From Malachius bipustulatus (Eukaryota > Arthropoda > Insecta > Coleoptera > Melyridae): a stretch of 64,000 nt of DNA. Both the position numbers and the translations under genes were made by a program. This document shows, one piece after another, positions 13,001 to 28,000 of the stretch. The stretch's first letter is position 1; every line of letters begins with the position of its first letter. The stretch is taken from positions 1,054,001 through 1,118,000 of the forward strand of contig OU342631.1 of assembly GCA_910589415.1 (NCBI GenBank), written 5' to 3'. Below the pieces are notes generated by a model. It ran no database searches. It was not told the origin of the DNA and worked only from the letters and a program-made list of their open reading frames with translations.

Positions 13001-16000
13001 AATTTTTTTCTGAAATGACTTGAAATAAAAAAAAGACGCCTAGGTATTCGAATACTACTACCATGAAGCCTCCATAATAACATAATTTTATGCACTTCTC
13101 TGCAAGGGTGTGAATCATACTACCCCTAAAAGTTTTTTTTCCAGAACTTTTTTCCTAATATTTTTTTTCATCTTTAAATCCACACTTAGGAGGGCCAGTT
13201 CAATTGAAAAGAAATATGTCTCTTAAAAATTTCACCAAAACTCAATACTTTTCCACTAAAAAAATAAAATAAGGGCATGCATTCAAGAAAATTGTGCCCA
13301 TTTTGAGCAGTCTTTAACAAAATATTTTTAATTTAAATTAAATTGATTGTGTTTATTGTTAATTATGTTTTTTGTGTTATTTAATGTTTATTTATTTCTA
13401 TAAATATTTTACATATTTTACATGTTTACATATTTTTATAAATTTGTATGTAAAATCACACTGTTATAATTTATGTAAGTCCGCTTATTTTATTTCTTTA
13501 GTGGAAAAGTATTGAGTTTCCGTGAAATTTTTAATAGACAAATTTTTTTCCAATTGAACTGGCCCTGCAAATTGTGAATTTAAGATCCACCCTTGCAGAG
13601 AACAAGGGTGGATAGAATTATGTAATTATGGAGGCTTCATGGTAGTAGTATTCGAATACCTAGTCGCCTTTTTTTTTAATTTCAAGTCATTTCAGAAAAA
13701 AATCGATAAATGTGAATTTTTTACCCTACTTTGGGGCTGTAACTTCTTAGGGCAGATTTTAAGAAAAAATTTTTTTATGACAAACCCCCCTTAAAATTCA
13801 GCATGGAATCTCCAGTTGAATTTTCTGCACTGATTAATTAAACACCCTGTATATTAAATATGGTTTCCAATTTCAAATGCTCTAAGTTTTGAAGAAGAAG
13901 TTTCTTTAGCGTACCTACCAATGAAAGATGACGGTACAATCGTTTCCGAAATGATATTGTACATACGCTCACCGGCTGCAATAGTGGCACAACTCAAAAA
14001 TCCTTAAAATCGCACTAACTGTTGCATCAAATGTTAAATTTAATACTCTTCCTTGCAACAAGACTGGCACAACATTAGGTATCATAGATTCCCCGAGAAT
14101 GGAGAATGTGTCACTAAAGCATTATAACAATTTGTGCTTCTAAGTCGGACCAATGCACATTTTCAGTATGCCACTGACTTTGTGTCTTGTTGTCTTGTCG
14201 GATGTCTGGTTGTGTACGTACAATAGTGACACTTTTTATTTGTGCCGGTATAGTACGAGTTTTATTATTTGATATAAATTTATGTATTTATAAATCTTTA
14301 AACTCAAATATCTCCAATATTACTATTTTTGAGTTGTGCCACTATTGCAGCCGGTGAGATTAAGTACTTGACATAATATTATTGTAATTCGATATCCTTA
14401 AATCGAGCCGGGGCCTGCCACACAACTTTTCTTAGTAGAAATCCTCCATCTATAACAAAAATATTTTTACCTTCTGGAAATGCACTAGAAGGGGGTAATA
14501 TTTTGTCAAAGTATTCTAAAAACAAGGATTTTGTATCTTTCTCATAGATATTCCATCAAAAATTGAACAGGGATATTGCAAAAGCTCATATTTAAAATAC
14601 TCTTTCCGGTGTTCTCGGCTTTTTGCTATAGACAAACTATTCTACTAAATAGTTGCACGGGGTTAACTGTAGATTGCTTGTTTCATATTTTAACATGTCG
14701 ATTGATGAAACTCGGTTATTTCGTTTAAACTTTGAATCAGCGAAAGCTTTTCCGACGTTGCTTTCTAATAATTACAACCTCATAAGCTTTATGACAGTTT
14801 ATATTTCTGGTGGCAAGAAGACCAAAAAACAAGGAAATTAACTGTTTTTTGTCCACATCAAATGGAGAATGATCAGAGAACCAATCTACAATTTTTTTTC
14901 ATGTCACTTTTATCCTTATCACATCTCTGAGTTCCTTGCGTTGTTCAGAAAAGGTTGGCGTGACACCAGAAAACTCCTCCAAGCAATCACTGATCACTGA
15001 ACACTGTGGCATAGAAAATATACATTTGTAGATATCCAAAGAAAACTGATTTTTTAGAATCTTTCCGAAGAAAAAAGCCTTAACTTATAATGATCATGCC
15101 TTTTTTGTTTTAATCGGATTTTAATGTTTAAGAAACAAATTTATAGCATTTTGTCTTCCAGATAATTTTGGTCTTTATAATATATTTTTTTAAATCTCAA
15201 GCTGTTTTAAAATTATTTAAAGATATTTTAAGCCAAATTGAAGGAAATCCAATATTTTTGTATTTTGACCCTAGAATGGGCCAGTTCCCCTCATGGAATT
15301 CATGAAGATTTTTTTCTATATAAAGCCCATGGTGTATAGAGAAGATTCTGAGAAAATCAGCTTGTCCCAAATTTGGTCTCATTTCCAAGTTGACTATTCA
15401 TAATTTTTAATTTTTAAGTTAATAATTTCATTATTGTCAAAATTAGAGTAAAAAATTACAAAACAAAGACACGCCGACAATAATAATTATTGAAGTGTTC
15501 TCATAGTAGATTTATTTTATTTCTATATTTCGAAAAAAAGGTACTGTTTGTAAAATTTCCAGACTTTAGACTTTTAGAGTCTAAGTTATACAGTGTGTCC
15601 AGTGTAAGTGGCATTACATGGGGATCTTGGAAACGGCAAGAGATACAGGGTCGGTTAAATTAGAGAAAAGTTGCACAATTTAATGCTGGAATATCCTGAA
15701 AAAACTGAAAAATCAAAATTTCTTATTTTAGCCATATCTTTTTTATTATTGGGAAATGATTAATTATTTTTTGTAGGCGTCAAAAGTCATAAGTCGTCAA
15801 AAGCTATCAATTCGACATTACAAAAATTTTCAAAGCCGACTAGATCTCCGAGTTTTCATAGCCAAATTTTGTTTGTCTTATGGCAGCCATATTGGTTTTT
15901 TATGTCATTCGGTATAAAATAAATATGGCGGCCATAAGAAAAACAAAAGTTGGCTATGAAAAAACTCTGAGATATTTGAAAATTTTTATAATGTCAAATG

Positions 16001-19000
16001 GATAGCTTTTGACGACTTATGAAAGCCTACAAAAAATAATTCATTATTTCCCAATAATAAAAAAGAAAATGGCTAAAATAAGAAATTTTGATTTTTCAGT
16101 TTTTTCAGGATGTTTCAGCAACGTCTGGAAACATTCAAACAAAAAATTCAGATTCTCATTAAGCATTAAACTGTGCGCAACTTGTCTCTAATTTAACCGA
16201 CCCTGTATCTGTTGCAGGGTTCCAAGATCCCCATGTAATGCCACTTACACTGGACACACTGTATAGATTGGTGACATAATGTTTTTAACCTCCATATTTG
16301 ACCATATGGACGAAAATATCCAGTAGTAGTTCCAAACTTACCCCCTTATTCAGTAACTAATAATAATGTAATATAACAATAATATAATTTTACAGAGTTC
16401 TATGCTAATACATTATAATGATATTACAGAATTACAGAGACATAACAGAATAACAGTAATGTAATTTTTATAACAGAGGTTAGAGAATCAGGGGATAAGT
16501 GTTATGGACATAATAATGTAGAAATACGAGTATATTAAAGAGCAAATTCCACTCATAGTTACATACAGGGCGCTTCAAAGCATTTGTAGGAAAATGGAAG
16601 GCGTTATTCCTTGGTGCATTCTGACACAAAAATTAAAATGAGTTGCAAACGCACCGTTTTCGAGATATAGGTTGTCAAATAATTACACCCTCTATCGCGA
16701 AACAGGTTAATACGCTTTTTTTCTTGAAATTATTCAAGGAAGCACACCTTTTATTTTCTTACACTTGTTTTGCAACACCCTGTACATATTTATGCTAAAC
16801 TGCTAGGAAATTGATCACTATAATGAATAAACTAGTTAAGTTCTATCATGCAAGTAATTACCGTTTAATATTTATTTTACAGCCAAAGATTCAAGCAATA
16901 AGAAATTACAAGGTTCACTCTACGGCAATCATTCGAGAAAGCAATCTGGTGTAAGTATTTTTGACCTCTTTTCATAATTAATTCAAACCCGACCCTCTAA
17001 TGTGGCTATAAGGACTTAAAAACGTTTCTAACTTCAGATTTACACCAGTACTTGACTCCTAAATGTATAATTGCAGAGTAATAAACCACGCACAAGCAGT
17101 TTCTTCAGTTCGAGCACTGAGGAAACGAGTACAATCGCATGTTCGACCTTGTCACTTCACGACGGAGAGCAAGGAAAAAAACAGATCAGGCAGAGATTTA
17201 CTGCGTTTTTTGGAAATACTAAGGTGAGTGAGTCTTTACTGTTTCTTCGATCAACGTTGCCTTTATATCACAATCATAATTTATCGTTATCGAAAGTTGT
17301 GGAGTATCGAAATAGAATATCTGCTATAATATTTTTGTTTTAGTCAAGAACTGTCTATTATTCTTATTAACAAAAATTATTAAAGACTAAATACAGGGTG
17401 TGGTATAAAACGCCGAATTTCTTCTATAGCGACATTATTATTAGGAATGGGTAAAAAAGCTATTTCAATTACAAATGGTGCGTAGGTATTTAAAATTTTA
17501 TTGATGATGATCTAGCACATATCTAGGAATTTCCGGCATAGCCGGTAGGTATAAAATGTTTCAGACGTGTTTAATGTTAAACATCAGGGTTTTTGAATCA
17601 TTAAATTTAAGAATAAAAAACAAAGGACGTCTTGATGTTTTTATGAAATACATGAACTTTAGAAGAAATTTGGTGCTTTGTCACATCCTGTATACCTAAG
17701 TACCAAAAATTGTAATGGTATAATTATAGTAGTCTTATTTAACCGTAAGGAAATGGTCCATATTACATAATATGTAGGAGTATAATAAGTGAACGAACGG
17801 CATTTGATGATTTACAGTAGTTATTTACAAATTTGCTAGAAATCCTGATGTTTGTTTGATCCTGAAAATTGTTGTTTTTTAATAATTATTGTTGATACCG
17901 GAATATTGAAAAGCGCTGTAAATTATTCCAATGAGAATAAAAATAACGAAGTTCCAGTGGAGTAAGACTGTTTATTGCACATGCAAGAAAACATCAGTGG
18001 GTGATGCTATGGGCTTTTGCCCTGAACAGAGTGATATACAAGTTGAAAAAAAATTCCTTGTCAAATTGGATTTTGCAAAACGTGAACGAAATAGCTTTTT
18101 TCCGATCAGCTTTTATTTTAGAGATATCGAGGATGAAGTTTTTTGAACTTATAATTTTGTCCATAAAATTATTATTAGTATAGACACACGCTATGTCATA
18201 ATAATAGTAATGGAAATTGCTTTGAATCAAAATACTGTAACAACCCGAACCCCTACCCGTTCATTTCCGCTGAAAGTTGGCCTTGTAATCGTCTAGCTTT
18301 GAATGTAGGACCGCACGCTGAGTTTCGCAGTATCGAGATTCGTAATTGAGGTATGCCGGAAGCAAGGGGGGAGTTAAGGATTTCGCATTCTGATGTTTGA
18401 CTGAATTTCTGGATTTTGATTCTTATAAAATAATAAACAAATAAATTGTAGGGTGGGAGTAATCAATTTCATATCATATTTCAAACTCAGGATTAACCCC
18501 ATCGTTACAATCCTTTACTCATTACTTTATAAATTGTTGTTTGATTTCTCTGGTTGTGAATTACGCGTTTCTTTAAACACTGTGAGTCAACAATACTCGA
18601 GTTCGAATACAAAGAGACCCTTCGGGTAGCCGGAATAACCACTCTTCCTTTCCTCGGTTGTTTGAAGCAATGTGCGGCGTTGCCGCTTGTACTAAACGTT
18701 AGAAAAGTCATAGCTTGCTTGGCTCTTTTAGTGCCTTTGGTTTTGCTCAAGATATGTGTCACTTATGGATAAACCAGGTTTGCCAGACCTGATTTACCTT
18801 ACTGGTTTGTTCGTACCTCAGGTTTGTGAGACCTGTTTACCTTAATTGTTTGTTCGCAGATATACCCTGAATTTGCAATGTTCGGGTGTAGTAATGTTTC
18901 ATTACCTCCTGGCAATATTCAGGTCGATGATAGTCCGTGGACTAGAAGTTTTGGTTTATTGGGTTTTTACTCTGAACTTGTATTCTCGGGCGTAGCTTGG

Positions 19001-22000
19001 TTAGCAAGTAATATTTTATTACCTCCCGGCAAGATTCAGGTATGTGATAGTCCTTGGACTAGAAGTTTTGGTTTGTTTATGAAAAATTCCCTTTTAATGG
19101 GATATTTTTCTTCCTGCGATATCGAACACATCTCTCGAGTGATTTCGACATTATTAACAGAATCATTATCACCTCTGGTCAAATTACAGACCCCACTTCT
19201 TTATTACTGCTCAGATGCAATAATTAGAGTGTTGGAAAATTGGGCTAACCTACTCATATAATCAGCATATTCGGGCGTAGCTTCTGAAGCAAGGCGACCA
19301 ACAGCGCCCCCCCAGCTGTATTATAGAGAATGACCTAACAAAAAGAAGTCGGGATAACCCAACCAGTTTAGTGATTACGTTTCTCGTTAATGCGTCGTTG
19401 TTTTTGATTTGCACTTTATTAAAAACCTGCGCTGCTATGGCTACTCTATCGTTTTATTTACGTTTGTGAGCTTTTCGCATCTTTTTGTGAACTTGTGGTT
19501 TGATTTGACGATTTGGCAACATGGTTTCGCCCATCTACCTTCTAGGACATTTTACTACTCTTTACTACTTCTATTATTGCCTTCTATAAATATTGCGAAC
19601 TCGAGTTTCGTCACTCTGTTCAGAATACAAAGCTGCTTTATGGTTTGTTTACACTACGTAACAAGACTACTCAATTCAAGCACTACTGCTACCTTTTACA
19701 TCTACTTGATTTACTGGGGGGCAATAGGGAACCTCTCATTAGCGATCGATCATGAATTTGCAAGAGTGCAAGTATTTATTTCGTCGTTTTACAATTTTTC
19801 TTCATTCATGTTGTTATACAATGGCGGAGGCATCACTCTCAATTTCTAAAGGTTGTATAATTTAAAGCGGCGGCAGGTTCTTTTATAACATCCGGTTGAT
19901 CCTACATCTGCGATAAATAACCTCGGACTCCTTGAGAAATAGAAGAATTTGGTTGTTGTGTTCGCGGTCAATTCCCTAACTGAATTATCTCTGATAGTGT
20001 GTCGTGTTATTTTCCTCCTAGCTTTATCTCGATTTCCTATGCAGCGATATTATTTCTTTACCTTATTTTAACATTGTTTTATTTATCGGGCGTTTATTTG
20101 GCGGGGGCGTCTTCCTTATTACGGTGCCGGCGATTGAGACCGGTGTTTTGAATCGGGGCTCTCTCTTTTGCGGTCGGACGTGTTTATTTTCTAGAGACAG
20201 AAATTGTCCCTATGAATTGCGGATCTCTCCTTGATTCTTAATGAAGCTAAATTCGAATCTCATGAATGGAGTGAATTAGAAAAGGCTTGTTGTGTCAGCG
20301 AGGAATTTCTCGCTACTTCGAATAATCCTAATTTTGCTCTTTTAGGGAGAATTTTATATTTTAGCGAAGTAGATTGAAATAGAAAGATGCCTAATCAATT
20401 TTTATTTAGTGATGTAAAAATAATAGGAACGGTGTGAAACTCTCTAGGGGCCTCCACTGATAAGTTGCAGAAAAGAATTGTTGCGATACTTTCGGGAAGT
20501 TTACTGATAGAGAGGAATTTGTTTATGCGACACCCTCAGAGGGGCTTCCAAGAAACAAGAAGGAAGAAATGCTACCTATGCGATACTTTCAAGAAGTTTC
20601 CACGGGTAGCGTAGGGATTTGTTTATGCGATACCCTCAAGGGGTTTCCAAAAAACAACAAGGAAGGAAGACTACCTATGCGATACCCTCGAGGGGTTACC
20701 ACGGGTAGCGGAGGAAAGAGCCAGTCTTGCCATGAGCAGAGTCGAGGCAGAACTAAGCTACCCCTATCATTCGACGTGTGTTTTTATAGCCAGATTTCGA
20801 GCAGGCCCTATTGTCCTACAGAGCGGGAACATCCTAGCAGCTGCTTTCTATCACGGCTGACTCGCGTGATTCTTTAGTGATACATGCAGTGGAACTTTCC
20901 GTTGGTGCTGGTGTCTTGCTGCCTGTCGTGCCGCCCGTTGTTAAAGAAGGCAAGTGACCTAGATTCTATGATCCATTATATACCTACTCATGCCGACTAT
21001 CCCGTGGATATGAATGAGAGACGAAAAAAATTGAAATTATTTTACGTACCTAGGGCTGGTATATTTCAATACTTATCTTGATATGCACGAGAACACTTGG
21101 CTTGGACAATAATAGAGAGGATTGGAGTCCCGTATTTTTTTCCGGTGAATCGCGATTTTGTCTTACGGGCTCAGGCAGACATTTATATAAGAGTTGAAGA
21201 CAAGCCGAGAAAAATATGCTCAAACGTGTATTGCGGAGAGAATTTCATTTGGTGGAGGCTGGGCTATGGCATGGGTAGGCATATCTTGTCTTGTGTGGAG
21301 CTCACACGGAGTTAGTCTTTATCCAGAATGTGACTTTGAATAATCTTAGGTAGGTAGGTACTTGAGAGAAGTTCTAGAAGACCATGTTATATTTGTACAG
21401 TTCGTGGTTATTTCTGGAGAAGACGCAACCTTTATGCATGATAATGCACGGTCCCATATACTGTCCGTATAAATGGTTACCACTTATCTTGACGAGGTTC
21501 AAATCACGCGATTTGTTTGCCCTGCTCAAAGTCCTGATTTAAATCCGATCGAACATGGTCTGGGATGAGGTGGTAAGACGTATACAGAGACTTGTGCCGA
21601 CATGTGCCGGTTCCCAGAAATTTTAGAGAACTTCGTGACATACTGATACGCAGTGGCGGTTTCTCCATTAGGTCATTTGGTCAATGACCTCCCAAAAAAA
21701 ATTAGCCAACTCAAATAAATAATTATATTATAATTATTCAATAATTACAGTAATTAACTTTACTTATATAGGTAGTTGTTTTTTGTCATTCCCGGGAAGA
21801 TAGTGCGAGGATCTGGGACGTGGGTCAAGACAGCAGTTGACCTCGTTGGTTTTTAATAGGACTAAAGAGTAAGATGCCTTTGCCTATGTACTGGAGCGTG
21901 ATAGGTATAATAGCAACTTGGCCTGTATTTAAGACGGTCCTATTCTGCCCCTTAAGGTCAATGCCGAGTGGGGGCGGGACCAAAGACTGTCGACTTGTGG

Positions 22001-25000
22001 CGCGGCGGGCGTGCGGGTAGTGTTGGTTTGGTTCGGGTCGGGGTTCGGTGTAGACGAGACACGTCATGTTATAGTCTAGACTCGACGGAAACACGAACGC
22101 GTGGTGTTGGTGCTGGTGCTGGTGTTGGTTTGGTGATTAGATACCTATATTGATCATGTCAGTAGTTCAGAATATTAAACAATTAAAAGACAATTACAGT
22201 TTAAATTCCGATAAACGCTTAGAGTTCAAAGCAAATGGTTAAAAAATAAAAAAAAATTAAAGAAATGCAAATTACGAGTTGACCCTAAGTTTATTATGGT
22301 CGACAGTGCATTTCGTCTTATAATTAACCATGGAAGAATCTTATATATTTTTCATTAAAGCTATAAAATATAAAATGTAATATAAGATTATTACTTTGCT
22401 GACCCTTAAACATAATATTCAGTCATGAAAAATAGTTCCATACCTACTTAAAATTGGAACCTTGCAGCGTTGTCCTTTTGTATAACGCGGTCAATTTGTA
22501 GGAAGGTGAAACTTCAGGTTTGACGACGAAATTTTAAACCTACGAGGTGTATGCATATAACTTTACATGTGATCAAAACTGAGAAATAAACTCAGTATTA
22601 TAGGTACCTACACAAAAATCTTAACATCTGAGTAAATAATATTTCTGCGTCGATAAAATCAAATAAATGACTGAAAATAGTTGAAATTTCAACATTTCAT
22701 TGTTATTCTCCAAATTTAAGTAGACACGATCGGCGTCTATATCAGTGGCTTTGATGCCAACACCGACACCTCAACAACGCCTTTGTGAATTTCAGAATGA
22801 ACTTCTTTCATCAGTTCGAGAAGTTGAAAACTGTGCTCTACCACCTGCCAAATGTCGTTCGGTTAGAAATGATATTTGGCACGTGTTGTGCAAATGAATA
22901 ACTGCTTCAATATATGTAATCATCAATTATACTTATTGGCTTTCTCGCCTGCTCTCGCGAAACTTGGACGTATATCTCCTCCATAAAAACCGACATGTCT
23001 TCATTCTAAACGGCGCTAATTTTAGGACTTCGATTTATGACGCTCCTCTGCGTTCGAGAGTCGCGCAGATTGTGTTTTCAGTTTTCGCTAGATGAACACC
23101 AACACCAACACTGTGCGCTCGTGCATTGGGGCTTATTAAAGTAATAATGCTATTAAACTCGTATAGGTAGCTCATGTTGAACTCGATGGCCACTTGAACT
23201 CTTATGTATTTAACTGCTAGTGCTAATTACTCCCAATTCTATACTGATAATTTTAAAGTCCCTGTTCTTGCATATTCATAAAATCACGCTCTACAAATTA
23301 ACAGAAGAGTTCTACACATTTCAAAACATGATGATCCATTTGCTGTCACTAATTTACATTTATAGTAATTTTATACTAATATTTATACCCTATTCGACTG
23401 AATTTATACTCATCACATTTGGAACATATTTGGAAAAAAAGGAATTTGCAGATTTCTGATTCCCATTCTGACATAGAAGTATGGAAGTGCTATACCAGAT
23501 GAAAGATAAAGGATTTCTGCATATCATAATATGACAATTTTTTCAACATCCATTATTTTGAATGTTTTCTGTAAACAGTAATCAAACTTGAGGTCACCCG
23601 ACGGTTGAGAATAAGGTTGAAAATGCAATAAAATAGTTTACATATAAAAAGTAATATACTATAACTACATAACTACATAGTCTATAACTAGTCGACGTCG
23701 AGTTCTATTTCATGGAAAAATTACTAATAATTACAGAGAAGTCAAAACTTTGAAAATTTCACGACCGTATTAGGTTTTACCATAGTACCATTTTCCAGAA
23801 AGAGGAGGTTGGACGGTTTAACGCCCCCAACTCTTCTGGGAGAAACCATTTCATTTGCAGAGCAAGCCAAGTACCTCTAAGAATTATCCTGCATAGAAAG
23901 CTTACTGATCTGGATCTCTGGAAAAAGGTATACACAGAGCTAAACTCTCATTGCGGACGTGTAAAAGGATCTGTGGCAAAACATGGGAAATCGCACCCAA
24001 ACAAATATAATGGCTTTACGTAACGGACGTCAGACCTATGATTGCGTATGGCACTATCGCTTGGTGGTCAAAAGGCCAGCAGATCATGGCCAAAGCAAAG
24101 CTTTCTAACATACAGAGGCAGGCTTGTCTGGCGGTCTGTGGTGCTATTAACACCACACCGTCGGCGGCTATGAAAATCTATATTTATTTGGAAAGACAGG
24201 CCAGATGAACTGCATAATAGAATACTGCAGATGGCCAGAAGCTTGCCAAAGGATTATAACTTATTGGAGCGAACCAAGTTACTGGATGACATAGACAATC
24301 ACAGCCTACTGGGTATGCCCTCGGATATAATGCCTAAAACCATCACGAACAGCTCTGCTTATAGGGTCCTTCTCCCGGAAAAAGACGTGTGGGAGGACAA
24401 TAGTGAATGAACTCCAAACAGCAGATTTAAGATGGTTCACAGATGGATCCAAAACATACACAGGAACTGGAGCTGGGGTGTGTAGCACTGACTCTAAGAA
24501 GAGAGTCTTCTCGAGCCTGGGACTTCACGCAACAACTTTACTTTATGGGCTCTATGGGCAGATGCAGGTAAAGATGCACTGCCAGCACAGATCAATAAAG
24601 ATATTTTCAGATAGCCAAGCGGCTCTAAAAGCCTTGGTTCCAGCCACTTAGCAGCTCCAATTGCAACGATAGCTCTGACCACGCTGAACATGGAAAGAAC
24701 GAACTTGCCGACTCTTTGGCCAGGAAAGGTACCGAATCCGAATTTATTGGACCAGAACCAGCAATTGGTATATCACTGAACATTGTCAAAACAACAATAG
24801 GTAACTTAGCTGAGAGCAGGGAAGTCCTCCAGCACTAGTATAACTTAGCGAGATTGGACCATTCGTGATTGGAGGATGACGAAACAGCAAAACACGTCCT
24901 ATGCAAGTGTCCCACTTTGGGAAGAACCAGATTACAAACCTTCGGGAGAGACTTCCTCACACCGGAGGAAATGGATACATTACCAATAGTCAACACGGTC

Positions 25001-28000
25001 AGCCAAAGAAGCTGCCCAGGTGGGGTTAATGTAGCACGACTAGATGCGAACCACAATAGACCTTCAGTCGCAGTGGAGGTGTCACAATGGCCCACTCACG
25101 ATAAATCTACATCTAATCTAAATCTAGGTTTTATCATTGTTTACAGTAAACATTCAAAAAGTATCCTGAAAAAAATTTACATAAATGTGGTATCAATTTT
25201 AGGTTTCACACGGTTATTAGGGTCGGAATGGGACGCAGCAATTAAGTGGTGACCTGTGTAAGGCGAAGTTTAAGAGTTTAAAAATGTAAATTAGCGAGAT
25301 AAACTTGTATTTGAAATGTACAACCGATCTATAAATATTAAATAGTAATACTAATCACTCAATCCGTTGCCGCCCCAGACAACTTTTCTAAGCATGGACT
25401 GGATAAATGTATAAACTATAGATTTAAACATACACTTGAGGAATTTGCGTTGGGCACTCTCAAGAAAACTTTCACTGTTGAAACTCTAGATACAAATCCA
25501 AATTAACGATCCGTTCGTCAGCTTAGACCAAACCACGGAAATGTATAGAGAGTTCGGGGAATGATCTGCAATTCCTGGAGATAAATCGCAGGGTTTTCAA
25601 AACCGATGAACGCGAATAATGATACAGAATATCTGACTATGGAATAATATTCCCATATATTGCAACTAAATTGACACGCTTGGTGAGGAAAATTGAAATG
25701 TGTGATTGAAATAATAGGATTTTTATGTGAAAGTAACGATGTGAGGTTTCTAAAAAAATATGGACAGAATTTTGTGTGTGAATCAAATAAATAAAAAATA
25801 TAATGTACAATAAAACAAATAGCAACCGGTAGTAAATATAAATATTTCTTCAAAATCAATACCTACCCTTATTATAATAATAATAAAAACAAATCCATCT
25901 AATTATTAATACTAGAACAAACAAGCACTCACAAGTTTCATTCCAAAACCCCTTCCAGTGCTTTAATCCATTGTTGAAAGGTTAATTGAAAGACCTATCC
26001 AACTTCAAGCGATCCCGAGCCTGATAATGCTTGGAGAGTAGGAATAATTGGCATTAGCAATTCACTGAGATGCATTTTATTATCTTTCCCCCGTCTAGTT
26101 TGCTTAAAAACAAACATTACAACCTAGTTTTTTATCCCAAGCCCTTGTTTCCTAACTGATAGGGCTTCCAGAATATTCTTACTAATTTAGGGAGCTGATT
26201 AATTAATTACCTAATCACACCAGGTCCGGTAGAATATAGCTTTCCTGTTTCAGGATACAAAGTTCGAAGCTCTCATCGATCAATTAGACAAGTACTCCAA
26301 ACTAGGAATCCCCAACAATATATGTTATCAGCAAGGTCAGTGCGAATCTATAGACGCGCTTTATAAACTTGAAGACGACTGGAGAGACCTTATATTGGCA
26401 CCTGGTAATTTTTGCGTAATTTTTTTATTATTTTCACTTTAGATTTTAATAAAAAAAATTTAATAATAAGTAATTTAGTGATAAAATTATGATTTATTGT
26501 TATAGAACTGACGGAAAAACAACAGCAACAGCAAACCGCTCTTTGGGAACTTATAAAAACTGAAGTAGCCTATATTAAAACCCTCAAAGTGGTAACCGAT
26601 GTAAGTTATTGCTATTATTATTTAAATTTTTTATATCTAATTACACTTTACTCGTATTTCAGTTATTTCTCGCGTGCTTGAAAGATCTTCAGAGCAAGAA
26701 TCTTCTCAAAGAAATAGACACAGAGAAATTGTTTTCTAATATAACAGGTAATTTTATTTTATTATCAATTATCAAAATACAACTTAATCGTTATTAAAGC
26801 CTCGAGTATAATGAAAAGATAGAAAAAGTTAAATTTAACTTGAATGAAATGTGACTTTCCACTGGGACTATTCTCTCTTCTCTTCTTTTCGTCCTATATA
26901 GGTACTTTGATATGAGCATTAAAAAAAAATGATTCTGTAGCTGGATGAGAATGATTTTTCCCCACAATAAATTTTAATTTGGACCCTTAAAAATAAAAAA
27001 GCTTGAATCTAATTATTATTAGTAGCAACATTTGAATTTTTTTCATATTTTACAGATTGTAGTACAGGCAAAATGGAGCTTAATTTCAGAGATAAATCTT
27101 TGAGGATAATAAAATTAAAGTCACTCTAGAATTTAAAGTCTAATTTCACCTTGATTGCTATTGTTTTTAAGAACAGTTTAAAGTGGCTTGAAACTAAAGT
27201 GACATTGAAATTTATTACGAGGCCGGCCCTGAAACTTGGAGTAATTAAGGAATAGAAAATTATGTAGTTAGTTAATAATTGTAGATTTATTAATTGAAAA
27301 ATGATAGTAATCCATCCCCATAATGCATGAGCCACTCTGAAATTTGAAATTGATGTTAGATTTAAAAAGTATCTATCTAATCTGAATTTTAATTAAAATG
27401 TCATATTATAAAATTTGGAGAAATTCCTTATGAACTCCAAGAGTAGTTTTAATAATATGAATACAATTATCAAGATTTGTTGATTTTATTGCCCCTTAAG
27501 TTTTATGGACTTGTAGTTATGCTGCTTATTATTGGTGGTTTTAATTTATATTTCTTTTATTTATTCACAAGCTTATGTGTTTTAAAACATGTGTTGGAAA
27601 ATTAACGGTGATTGGATTCATTGGCTCGTTCTGGGAAAAAAAGTTCCAATTAGCATTGGTCCGAAAACTCACCGTTTTCGAGCTACAGGATGTCAAAAAA
27701 AATCAGTTTTTGGACGATATCTCAGGAACAGTTTGACATATAAAACTGAGCTGTTGTATACATCATATCATTAATATTATTTACTTTTTGAAAGCTACTT
27801 AAATTTATTTTCATATATCATAAATATTACAAGAAATAATCAAATATTAAACAGTTGCAGACCTGTAAAAATACAGGGTGTTTCAGTTTGTATGTTGATA
27901 ACTGGATAACTCCGACAAACGAAAGACCAAGTAAAAATAATTCCACAAAGTTTTTCCTTAAAACCTTTTATTTTTTTTTAATTCCCAGGGGAAACCAGTG

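Noticed and set aside
19409..19849. 146-codon frame that looks membrane-like
   Set aside because: Hydrophobicity comes from T-rich codons; no family resemblance. Kept only as part of the unknown repeat block.
25518..25859. 113-codon minus-strand open frame
   Set aside because: Phe/Ile/Tyr-rich composition follows the AT-rich background; no motif, no splice context, lies in a Plekhg5 intron.
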